Source: J038 sp034437535 (lineage in GTDB: Bacteria > Chloroflexota > Anaerolineae > Aggregatilineales > Phototrophicaceae). From it: DNA of 24,142 nt. Shown in pieces: positions 9,401 to 15,655 of the stretch; the stretch's first letter is position 1, and every line of letters begins with the position of its first letter. Made by a program: the position numbers and the translations under genes. The DNA lies in the NCBI GenBank assembly GCA_034437535.1, contig DAOTTZ010000194.1, positions 1-24,142 on the forward strand, in the 5' to 3' direction. A model generated the notes under the pieces. That model worked only from the letters and a program-made list of their open reading frames with translations. It was not told the origin of the DNA and did no database searches.

Positions 9401-10065
9401 CCGAACAACATACGCCCGCTCACATCCAGCGTGATCTGTACCTGGATGGGCACCCGCACCCCGGCTTGCTCAAAATAACGGTTAATGCCGACCACCGCCG
9501 CTTTGACTTCCAGAATGTCCTGGCTGGTTTCTACCAGCAGAAGATCCGCGCCGCCTTCCACCAATCCTTGCGCCTGCTCCGCGAACAGGTCGGCCAGTTC
9601 TTCGAAGGTGACATCACTCAGCGACGGATCATCGCCGCTAGGGAGCTTGCCAGATGGCCCCATGCTCCCGGCCACAAAGCGCGGGATGCCGGTCTCACCC
9701 TCGAAGTGGTCACAAGCGGCCCGTGCGATCTGCGCCGCCACCCGGTTGATTTCCAGCACACGCTCCCCCAGGCCATATTCGGCCAGCGTCCAGCGGTTAC
9801 CGCGAAAGGTATTCGTCTCGACCACTTCACTGCCGACTGCCAAAAACGACGCATGGATTTCTTCAATGATCTGCGGGCGGGTGATAACGAGATAATCAAC
9901 ACAGCCTTCGTATTGTTGGCCGCCGTAATCTTCGATGGTGAGGTCGTAATTCTGGATGCTGGTACCCATCGCACCGTCGAACAATACGACATGATCTTCG
10001 ATGGCGTCCAGATACCGCCGGTTGGTGAATACGCGCTTGCTCTGTCTGTTATTGATTGGGGTCAT
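6484..10065 (-). CDS. metH: Cobalamin-dependent methionine synthase
   Basis: A 1193-residue, full-length MetH that transfers a methyl group from 5-methyl-THF via cobalamin to homocysteine in the cytosol. Domains in order: homocysteine barrel (about 15-325) with DGAMGT (30-35) and zinc cysteines C243 (MNCSTG), C309 and C310 (GGCCGTRP); pterin-binding barrel (about 365-640) with GPTLIGERVN (371-380); helical cobalamin cap (about 655-750); B12-binding Rossmann domain with DVHDIGKN (763-770, axial His765); and the SAM-dependent reactivation domain (about 925-1190) with RYSWGYPSCPDL (1120-1131) and the closing PDAKYF. The frame is open for 44 codons further upstream (to 10197), but that stretch covers the terminator of the riboswitch leader, so the ATG at 10065 (AGGA ten bases before it) is the start. 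Regulation is by the upstream SAM-I riboswitch. It is a single-gene unit facing the Uma2 gene. Confidence 0.97.
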   Translation of the reverse strand: MTPINNRQSKRVFTNRRYLDAIEDHVVLFDGAMGTSIQNYDLTIEDYGGQQYEGCVDYLVITRPQIIEEIHASFLAVGSEVVETNTFRGNRWTLAEYGLGERVLEINRVAAQIARAACDHFEGETGIPRFVAGSMGPSGKLPSGDDPSLSDVTFEELADLFAEQAQGLVEGGADLLLVETSQDILEVKAAVVGINRYFEQAGVRVPIQVQITLDVSGRMLFGTDIAGALTTLEALPIDIIGMNCSTGPEYMRQPIQYLIERSTLPISVLPNAGLPINVDGEAVYPMEPEPFSDMVSEFTRWGVNVVGGCCGTRPEHLAQLYKKINGYSYEEYLGAMQAEPKTRTAPKKREPIHEAQASSGMTAMRMIQPVGPTLIGERVNSQGSRRVKRLLLEDDYDSIVQIAVGQMENGAHMLDVCVALTERDDEREQMEQLVKKLSMAVEIPLIIDTTEADVAEAALALYPGRGVINGNNLENGRDRIDTILPIAVKHGAAVLSMTIDEEGMAHTREKKLEIARRITQISVEDYGMSPEDLIYDPLTFPLTTGQEELRNDAVETLEGIRLIKEHIPGVMTALGISNVSFGVGAAARGVLNSVFLFHAVKAGLDMAIVNPAHITPYAEIPEDQRKIAEDLIFNSDPDALPRFIQYFEENEVAVGGQEQEDPTKDMTAEQALHWQIVHRKKEGLEALIDDGLTRQDAVGVLNNVLLPAMKEVGDKFGAGELILPFVLQSAEAMKKAVAYLEQFMEKVEGSTKGTVVLATVYGDVHDIGKNLVKTILSNNGYTVHDIGKQVPVNTIIEKAIEYDADAIGLSALLVSTSKQMPIVVNELARRGHRIPVLIGGAAINRRFGRRILFLEDNGEPYAPGVFYCTDAFEGLAVMDKLISAERESFVQQVIDEAYAELDKPKRRTRPAADPAKKTVATLDDLPQPPFWGSKLVKEMPLEIVLRYIHKPELFRLSWGAKNTRGEAWEKLEAEFEARLEQMGKDAIARSTLNPQAVYGYFPGNSDGDDLIIYDPARYSTSGETVEVGRFTFPRQPGGDHLCLSDYYAPVQAGKVDVVQLQAVTVGATADVEFERLQSADNYSEAYFFHGLAVQTAEAVANYMTHHVSKELGLPINRGKRYSWGYPSCPDLNDHALVWQLLPQTADLGLQLTESYQIIPEQSTAAIFAHHPDAKYFSVGNLDRSEQILGAATD

Positions 10066-10156
10066 CCTATCTTCGTCCTGTTCTGCTGTGCTTCCATTAA
10101 ATCGTGGATAATTGCGCCGAAACAACGCACAGTTGGCCTTGCTTGCGGCGGCTTGT

Positions 10157-10195
10157 AAACAAAAAACACCTCGTCGCAGACGCGGGTGAGGTGTC
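10157..10195 (-). terminator. Intrinsic terminator in the metH leader (riboswitch expression platform)
   Basis: On the minus strand ACACCTC (10194-10188) pairs with GAGGTGT (10172-10166), followed at once by TTTTTTGTTT. It lies between the SAM-I aptamer and the metH start, about 90 bases before the ATG. The 5' arm contains CCTCA, which could instead pair with TGAGG near the 3' end of the aptamer (around 10222-10226). That gives a plausible antiterminator when SAM is absent; this pairing is my inference. Confidence 0.85.
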
Positions 10196-10213
10196 ACAAA
10201 ATCTGGTGGTCGT

Positions 10214-10320
10214 CAGTCATCCCTCAAGCCGCGTGGCCTGCCGGAGTTAGCACCGTGCCGAGTCTTCGGTGGTTGCTGTGGGATCACCGGGCCGGTCCCT
10301 TCCCCACTCTGTATGATCTG
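10214..10320 (-). promoter_or_regulatory. SAM-I (S-box) riboswitch upstream of metH
   Basis: The minus strand carries the conserved S-box core in order: AGAGTGGGGAAGGGACCGGC near the 5' side, GTGATCCCACAGCAACC, then CACGGTGCTAACTCCGGCAG, and GAGGGATGA at the 3' end. The closing P1 helix forms from CAG(A)TCAT at 10320-10313 and ATGACTG at 10220-10214. These blocks match the SAM-I consensus (AGAG..GG..GAGGGA, GGCCC, GCAACC, GGTGCTAA.TCC). The class binds S-adenosylmethionine. With the terminator just downstream it should switch metH off when SAM is plentiful. Confidence 0.95.
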
Positions 10321-10328
10321 CGCCTCGA

Positions 10329-10357
10329 ATCATAACAGGTCGGGCCGGGGCTGTCAA
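10329..10357 (-). promoter_or_regulatory. Sigma-70-type promoter of metH, -35 overlapping the ATPase stop codon
   Basis: The minus strand shows TTGACA (10357-10352), a 17-base spacer and TATGAT (10334-10329), with TGT before the -10 box giving an extended -10. The predicted start, near 10322, falls almost at the first base of the SAM-I aptamer P1 helix. The TGA stop of the P-type ATPase (10354-10356) lies inside the -35 box. Confidence 0.85.
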
Positions 10358-12783
10358 TCCGAGCGATGTTTGATCTCAAACAGTGTGTAGAACTGGTAGA
10401 GCAAGGCCCGGTTTCGCATCCCAATGCTGATGATCATCGACGCCAACAACCAACTGACCACCACCAACAGCACGATTTCTGCTGGCGGCCACTGAAACTG
10501 GAAAATATCCGAGAAGATCGTCGCCATACCCAAGGCACCACCGGTCAAGACGCCGGTAATAGCTGTCGCCAGCGGATATTTGAAGTAGGTACTGGGTCGC
10601 ATGACATCCACCCCGCAGGTATACCAGAAGATCGTCAAGCCATAGAGGATGATCGACAATGTGGCCGCCCCCTGGGTCACCAGTATGTCTTGCTCGGTAT
10701 AGCGGTAAGTGACCGCGAAGACCAGGGCCATCATGACTCCCGTCGTGACGCCACTCGTCAGGATGTAATCCAGCACATCCCGCCGGAAGTTCTGGATCTT
10801 TTCAGGCCGGAGCAAGCCCAGGGCCATCAACCCACTGGGGATGTTCACCGTGCCGAACGACGCCCAACTGATTTGAATCGGCGTGATGGGGAACGGGAAC
10901 GCCATAAACAACACGAAGATAAAGAACGACGTGTTATACACATTTTTGGTGACGAATACTTTCGTCGTGCCGTAAAGCGTCTGGGTGATTTCGGTGCCTT
11001 CCGCGAAGGCTTTCGGCAGGGTAGACATGGCGTTGTTCAGCAAGACGATATGCGCTACATCTTTGGCGATCTGTGCGCCGTCGTTCATGACGATTGCCAG
11101 ATCGGCGGTCTTGAGGGCGGGTACATCGTTCACCCCATCGCCGACCATCGCGACATATTCGTTTTGCGCTTGCAGGGCGGTGACGATCCGTTGCTTGGTG
11201 TCTGGTTCTACCCGGGCGAAGACATCGGCCCGCAAGACGGCTTCCGCCAATTCGGAGTCATGCATCGCGTCGATCTGGTCACCGGTATAGGCGACGTCGG
11301 TGTTCATGCCGGCCCGGCCTGCTACCGCCATCACCGTTCGCAGGTTATCCCCGCTGATGACCTTCGGCCTGACGTCCTGGCTGATGAAAGCGGCCAGCGT
11401 ATCCTGGATGTCGTGCCGCACACGATCCCGGATGATGATGAGCGCACGCGGTTGGATCAATGCCGGGTCAAGCTGGCGGGTGTCATGGGCCGGGGTTTGA
11501 TGGCTGGTTGCGAAGGCCAGCACACGCTGACCTTGCGCGGTATGATGCTGTACATCGGCCATCGCCGGGTGGTCTGCCGTCAGCAGTCGCTCTGGCGCAC
11601 CCAGGATGTGTGTCTGGCCGGGGTAGACCACCGCGCCCCATTTACGCCCGGAGGTAAACGGGATTTCCAGCATTTTTTCGGTGTAGTCGTCGTTGGCATC
11701 CAGCTCGATATAATCCGCGATGGCGGCGGCGGTGGTGTTCTGGTGGGCCAGGTTATGCAGATAATCGCGTAGATCGGCCTGAATGGTGGTCAGGTCATCG
11801 TCTGCCAGCACGATGACCTCATTGACGGTCAGCTTGTTCTCGGTGATGGTCCCGGTCTTATCAAAGCACAGAACGGTGACGTTCGCCATCGACTCGACCG
11901 CGTTGACTCGTTGGATCAAGGTACGGTGGCGGCTGATCTTGACTGCGCCGATGGTCAACGCCAGGATGCTGGTCAAGATCAAGCCCTGTGGTACCAAACT
12001 GGTGACGAATACGATGGTATCTTTGATGATCTGCACGAAGCCGTTGTCACGGCTCAGGCCGGAGATAAACGTCATCGGCCCGAAGATGAACAAGACCACC
12101 AGGGCCAGTCGCACAATCGCCGCGATCTTTTTCTGCGTCGGCGTGAGCGTGACGCGGTATTGCTTGGCGATGGCCGTCAGTTGGTTGACTGTGCTTTGCG
12201 CCCCGATGCGAGTCGCCACCATGTACCCGGCCCCGGCCACACAGAACGACCCGGATGCCACTGTATCATCGACTTGCTTGTAAATCGGGTCGGATTCGCC
12301 GGTGAGGTGACTCTCGTCGATTTCCAGGCTATCGCTGACCACTACCCGGCCATCCACCACCAGCCGATCCCCCGGCTGGACGTAAACCACGTCATCCAGC
12401 ACCACATCTTGATTATTGATGATTTGCTTCTGGCCGTCCCGCCGGACGGTGACCTCTTTGGGAGCCAGATTCGCCAGTTCGTCCAGCTTGCGCTTGGCGT
12501 TGATCTCTTGCACGGTGCCGATCAAAGAATTGGTCACCACGCTGAACCCGGCGAATAACACCGTCCAGAAGTCGCCAGAGAGGAGGACAATCAACAACAT
12601 GGTAAACAGTAACAGGTTGAACACACTGAAGATATTCTGCTGGATGATCTTTACATAGGTGCGCCCGCCCCGCGCTCGAAAGCGGTTGACCTCGCCCCGT
12701 GCTATGCGGTCGGCCACCTCCGCAGAGGATAGACCGGCTGGGGCCTGGGCTGGCGCGAATTCTGGCTGGCGTTCAAGCGTCAT
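10354..12783 (-). CDS. P-type cation-translocating ATPase (HAD-IC)
   Basis: An 809-residue integral membrane pump. Seen: actuator loop TGES (161-164); phosphorylation motif DKTGT (Asp308); nucleotide-domain motifs PFTSGRKWG (375-383) and GAPERL (395-400); and the hinge GDGVND (548-553). Hydrophobic helices lie near 50-70, 72-90, 220-240 and 255-280, with about six more after 610. The membrane motif before the phosphorylation site reads VPQGL (264-268) rather than the PEGL of Ca/Mg pumps, and the helix-6 region reads SWASFGTVNIPSGLMAL, without the N..TD pattern. There is no N-terminal heavy-metal domain or CPC motif. This points to the CtpE/Exp7-like branch of P-type ATPases, for which calcium uptake has been proposed in mycobacteria. 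Substrate is not readable. The upstream Shine-Dalgarno is weak. No partner gene is nearby. Confidence 0.93.
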   Translation of the reverse strand: MTLERQPEFAPAQAPAGLSSAEVADRIARGEVNRFRARGGRTYVKIIQQNIFSVFNLLLFTMLLIVLLSGDFWTVLFAGFSVVTNSLIGTVQEINAKRKLDELANLAPKEVTVRRDGQKQIINNQDVVLDDVVYVQPGDRLVVDGRVVVSDSLEIDESHLTGESDPIYKQVDDTVASGSFCVAGAGYMVATRIGAQSTVNQLTAIAKQYRVTLTPTQKKIAAIVRLALVVLFIFGPMTFISGLSRDNGFVQIIKDTIVFVTSLVPQGLILTSILALTIGAVKISRHRTLIQRVNAVESMANVTVLCFDKTGTITENKLTVNEVIVLADDDLTTIQADLRDYLHNLAHQNTTAAAIADYIELDANDDYTEKMLEIPFTSGRKWGAVVYPGQTHILGAPERLLTADHPAMADVQHHTAQGQRVLAFATSHQTPAHDTRQLDPALIQPRALIIIRDRVRHDIQDTLAAFISQDVRPKVISGDNLRTVMAVAGRAGMNTDVAYTGDQIDAMHDSELAEAVLRADVFARVEPDTKQRIVTALQAQNEYVAMVGDGVNDVPALKTADLAIVMNDGAQIAKDVAHIVLLNNAMSTLPKAFAEGTEITQTLYGTTKVFVTKNVYNTSFFIFVLFMAFPFPITPIQISWASFGTVNIPSGLMALGLLRPEKIQNFRRDVLDYILTSGVTTGVMMALVFAVTYRYTEQDILVTQGAATLSIILYGLTIFWYTCGVDVMRPSTYFKYPLATAITGVLTGGALGMATIFSDIFQFQWPPAEIVLLVVVSWLLASMIISIGMRNRALLYQFYTLFEIKHRSD

Positions 12784-12903
12784 GGCAATGATCTGGGCTT
12801 GTTTCGGTTATAGGCTTCAGTGTACACAGCTTTTGGGTGCTTTGCATCGGCTGACTGACCTTAATACATTAGCAAGTCTGGTCTATCGGAACACAATTTG
12901 AGG

Positions 12904-12932
12904 TCGAACCATCCAACCGGGCTTGATATAAT
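12904..12932 (+). promoter_or_regulatory. Extended -10 promoter of the DM13 gene
   Basis: TATAAT (12927-12932) is preceded by TGA, giving the extended -10 TGATATAAT. A weak -35, TCGAAC, lies 17 bases upstream. It is 30 bases before the DM13 start, in the 178-base divergent gap shared with the P-type ATPase. I see no equally good promoter for the ATPase. Confidence 0.6.
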
Positions 12933-12961
12933 TCGCTTCTGTTTGTTGAGGAAGGAATGCT

Positions 12962-13639
12962 ATGCCAAGCCGACTACGCTTTATCATTTTGCTGATTGGC
13001 GCGTTACTGGTCGTCGCGACGTTCACATATGACCGGTGGCGGATGCCGCCAGAGGGAGACATCCAACAAGATGCGCTGGCGGAGCTATCGCCAGATCTGC
13101 GCGGTGACTTCGACGATTTGCCACGCTCCGTGCAGACCTCCTATCAGTTGATGAGCGAAGAGAACCCCTCAATGGCAGTGAATCTGGTCGAAGCGCGGTT
13201 ACAGCCGGTTGAGCCAGCCACAATCGACCTGCCCGAAGTGGGCAACGCTCAGGTCGTCCGTACCGGGGATTTTCGCCCGCTTGATCTCACCGAAGATGAA
13301 CGCGAAGCCGACCCGGAGCGCGAATTGCCGGCCTATAACAACATCTTTTCCGCCGCTGGCCGGGTGGATGTCTATCGTTACCCGGATAATCGCTATCTGT
13401 TCCGCCTGGAAGACCTGAGCGTGGTCAACGGCCCGGATCTGTGGCTGGTGCTATCCACCTCGCCGGAGCCGTTCCGCCGGGAGGAATTTGGGCGCGATTT
13501 TATCGAAATTGCCCCGCTTGCCAGCAACAGCGGCAATATGAACTTCGAACTGCGTGATCTCGACCTGACACAATATCAGAGCCTGGTCATCTATGACCGC
13601 CGCTACCAGATGATCTACGCCGTCGCCCCACTCACCTAA
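12962..13639 (+). CDS. Membrane-anchored DM13 domain protein
   Basis: A 225-residue protein. GAGGAAGG lies about six bases before the ATG. Residues 6-21 form a signal anchor (RFIILLIGALLVVATF) followed by a polar, acidic linker. A DM13 domain fills residues about 127-224: FSAAGRVDVYRYPDNRYLFRLE, then VVNGPDLWLVLS (154-165), IEIAPLASNSGNMNFEL (181-197), and QSLVIYDRRYQMIYAVAPL at the end. DM13 is proposed to be a redox or electron-transfer module, with a conserved cysteine in the final strand (often VIWC..F). Here that position is Asp (IYDRRY), and the whole protein has no cysteine, so a redox role through that residue is unlikely. It should face the outside of the cell membrane. Its stop codon overlaps the stop of the convergent gene. 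Confidence 0.85.
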   Translation: MPSRLRFIILLIGALLVVATFTYDRWRMPPEGDIQQDALAELSPDLRGDFDDLPRSVQTSYQLMSEENPSMAVNLVEARLQPVEPATIDLPEVGNAQVVRTGDFRPLDLTEDEREADPERELPAYNNIFSAAGRVDVYRYPDNRYLFRLEDLSVVNGPDLWLVLSTSPEPFRREEFGRDFIEIAPLASNSGNMNFELRDLDLTQYQSLVIYDRRYQMIYAVAPLT

Positions 13640-14817
13640 CGCGGGCGGATCTGATACACACCCTGGGCGATGTCGATAGGATCCCCGCCACTGGTAGGCA
13701 TCTGCAAGATGGCTACACCCACACTCAACCACGCCTGACGATAACTATCGGGCGCGGTCGGGTCAATCGCGCCGCCCGCCAGGGCTTCCACCCAGGATTC
13801 GCCGTTGGCGATGACGCTCATCGTCAAGGTGCTACCCTCCGCGTGGAGCTGGCCCACCGCCCAGCCCGGTTCGCTGAATACCAGCGTCGAGCCGCCGTCA
13901 TCCAGCCGGAGCCGGTACACACTCACCTGGAACTGCGGGATGCTATCTGCCGCGATACCCAGTGCCGCTTCCACGGCCATACCCTCATCAGCGGTGACGG
14001 GTAAGGTGGTTTCCAGCAGGGTACGGGTGCTGTAGTAGAGGGTGCCCGTGTTGCCCCATGTCAATTGATCGACCGGGGCAGACGGGGTAAGCTGGCGGCG
14101 GCTATCGTCCGCCAGCGTCAGCACGATGATAGCCCCGTTCGTCTCATCAACACCGGCCAACGCCTCCCCATTTGGACTCAAGGTGGCCCGGCTCAGGTTA
14201 GGGTCGATTACGCTACTGGTGCCGCGTTCCGGGTCGAAGCGGGCGACTCCTTGCCCGTTACAACCGGTGCTAAAGAGCAGATCACCCGCCTGGGCCGCCA
14301 GGAGCAACCCCCGCCCACCAAACCCCGCTTCTTGATTGTAAACAGCATCCATCGGGTAGGGCGATCCACCGCCGCACCCCACACCTAACCGGATGTCGCC
14401 GGTTGGCTCTGCCTGGGGCGCATCCACCGCCTGCCGGTAGACTGTCACCGGCAAGATCGGGCCATCCGCCGTTTGCTCGATGGCGCGTGGGTCGGCAGTG
14501 TAATAGACCGTCGAACCGTCGAACGCTGGTGGCAGGAACCCGCCGGCTTCGGTTAAGGTGCGCGTCTGGTTGGCGGTGGTGTCGTGCAGATGCACTTGCA
14601 CACGGTCGGTGACCTGTTGAAATGCCAGATAACGCCCATTCTCACTCCAGCGTAAGTGCCGGAACGTGGTTGGGTCGCCGGGCACGACCACCGCGCCATC
14701 GATCACCAGTCCTTCCGCCGTGACGTAAGCTCCCCCTGGTAACCCGGCCTGGGCTGTCGCTTGTAGTGCGCCGGTGCCTGTTAGCATGATAAATAGGCAT
14801 AGCACAAAATATCGCAT
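13636..14817 (-). CDS. Secreted beta-propeller-like protein (TolB/WD40-like)
   Basis: A 393-residue protein with a signal peptide (about 1-24: basic start MRYFVLCLFIMLTGTGAL, likely cleaved near ATA-QA). The mature part is a series of beta strands with propeller-like blades: RHLRWSENGRYLAFQ (53-67), ATLSPNGEALAGVDE and DQLTWGNTGTLYYST. Such W/SPNG repeats are typical of TolB- and DPP-type propellers. There is no lipobox and no catalytic domain, so it may bind a partner in the envelope or outside. Its start is ATG at 14817; the nearest SD-like GAGG is about 13 bases away, so translation initiation looks weak. It overlaps the DM13 gene by four bases at the 3' ends (CTAA serves both stops). I do not recognise a named family. 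Confidence 0.75.
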   Translation of the reverse strand: MRYFVLCLFIMLTGTGALQATAQAGLPGGAYVTAEGLVIDGAVVVPGDPTTFRHLRWSENGRYLAFQQVTDRVQVHLHDTTANQTRTLTEAGGFLPPAFDGSTVYYTADPRAIEQTADGPILPVTVYRQAVDAPQAEPTGDIRLGVGCGGGSPYPMDAVYNQEAGFGGRGLLLAAQAGDLLFSTGCNGQGVARFDPERGTSSVIDPNLSRATLSPNGEALAGVDETNGAIIVLTLADDSRRQLTPSAPVDQLTWGNTGTLYYSTRTLLETTLPVTADEGMAVEAALGIAADSIPQFQVSVYRLRLDDGGSTLVFSEPGWAVGQLHAEGSTLTMSVIANGESWVEALAGGAIDPTAPDSYRQAWLSVGVAILQMPTSGGDPIDIAQGVYQIRPR

Positions 14818-14855
14818 TGTAATGCTTTGACCTCGTGACTTATTTAACGCGCTCG

Positions 14856-14864
14856 ATCATATCA
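14856..14864 (-). promoter_or_regulatory. Possible extended -10 of the propeller gene
   Basis: On the minus strand TGATATGAT gives TGn plus TATGAT, about 39 bases before the start of the secreted propeller protein. I see no good -35 box, which extended -10 promoters can do without. Confidence 0.35.
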
Positions 14865-14960
14865 TGGTTCTTCTGCCACGTCCTTAACGTTTCGCCTACG
14901 ATCAGCGTTTTGATTCTGCTAATACACCGTTGTGTTTCAGTTAAGTCGTCTCTCAACTGC

Positions 14961-14990
14961 TTGACTCAACTCATCAAAATTTCATATAAT
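14961..14990 (+). promoter_or_regulatory. Sigma-70 promoter of the yceD-sigA unit
   Basis: TTGACT (14961-14966), an 18-base AT-rich spacer, then a perfect TATAAT (14985-14990). Transcription should begin near 14997 and give a leader of about 110 bases to the ATG at 15108. The leader has a small hairpin, CCTGctgggaaCAGG (around 15039-15053), of unknown importance. Confidence 0.75.
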
Positions 14991-15107
14991 TCAAACGTAA
15001 TCCACTGAAACACCTCGATTACCGCACAAAAAACGTCCTGCTGGGAACAGGAACGAAAAATAACAGTGGAGCCATTTCTAAACGCTATCACAGTAAGGCC
15101 CAGTGAT

Positions 15108-15632
15108 ATGTCTCATCAAAACCGTAGTGTTGTGAGCGACCGGGTGCTTAAGCTCAACGTTGGCTTTCTGCTCTCCACAGGGCCGGGCCACAACCACGAC
15201 TCCGAGATTGATTTCCCAGCGATCAAACTCTCTGACGACACTGTAATCGAATACCTCAAAGGGAAATTGCGCCTGAGCCGCACCAAAGAGGGCATTCTCG
15301 TCCAGGCCAAGTTAGATACCGCTATCGAAGCGGAATGTTACCGTTGTCTTCAGCCGGTGGAACACGAATTTACCTTAGAGCTTGAAGACCTATACGCCAC
15401 CAATCATCCGGTGGAAAGTGAATTCGTCATCGACGAGGACGCCATGCTCGATTTATCGCCGTTGATTCATGACGAAGTATTGATCGAACAATCGTATCGT
15501 GTGCTTTGCAAGCAAGATTGCCAGGGCTTATGCCCGATCTGTGGAACAAATTTGAACGTCGAGACGTGCGACTGCGACCGCGACAACATCGACCCACGAC
15601 TTGCCGCGTTAAAACAGTTGCTCGATGACTAA
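15108..15632 (+). CDS. YceD/DUF177 family protein
   Basis: A 174-residue protein if it starts at the ATG 15108; a GTG at 15066 would add 14 residues. The ATG is preferred because family members begin shortly before the KLNVGFLL strand, and AAGG lies 11 bases upstream, though neither start has a strong site. Family hallmarks: AECYRCLQPV, a Glu/Asp-rich middle, EDAMLDLSPLIHDEVLIEQS, then LCKQDCQGLCPICGTNLN and CDCD, ending DPRLAALKQLL. The last cysteine cluster looks metal-binding. YceD of E. coli is needed for normal 23S rRNA accumulation, and the gene usually precedes rpmF (ribosomal protein L32). Here rpmF is absent and the next gene, 23 bases on, is a primary-type sigma factor. Confidence 0.9.
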   Translation: MSHQNRSVVSDRVLKLNVGFLLSTGPGHNHDSEIDFPAIKLSDDTVIEYLKGKLRLSRTKEGILVQAKLDTAIEAECYRCLQPVEHEFTLELEDLYATNHPVESEFVIDEDAMLDLSPLIHDEVLIEQSYRVLCKQDCQGLCPICGTNLNVETCDCDRDNIDPRLAALKQLLDD

Positions 15633-15655
15633 TATCTGCCAGGGAGATTAAGAGC

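Noticed and set aside
10066..10197. 44-codon N-terminal extension of MetH
   Set aside because: It would run through the leader terminator, has no family similarity, and a better start with a Shine-Dalgarno lies at 10065.
10366..11772. 468-codon open frame on the plus strand opposite the P-type ATPase
   Set aside because: Its translation is low in hydrophobic order, rich in Arg/His/Gln/Asp and without motifs. It is the shadow of a gene with complete P-type ATPase motifs.
15066..15107. GTG start for YceD
   Set aside because: No good ribosome-binding site, and the added residues precede the normal family start. Kept only as an alternative.
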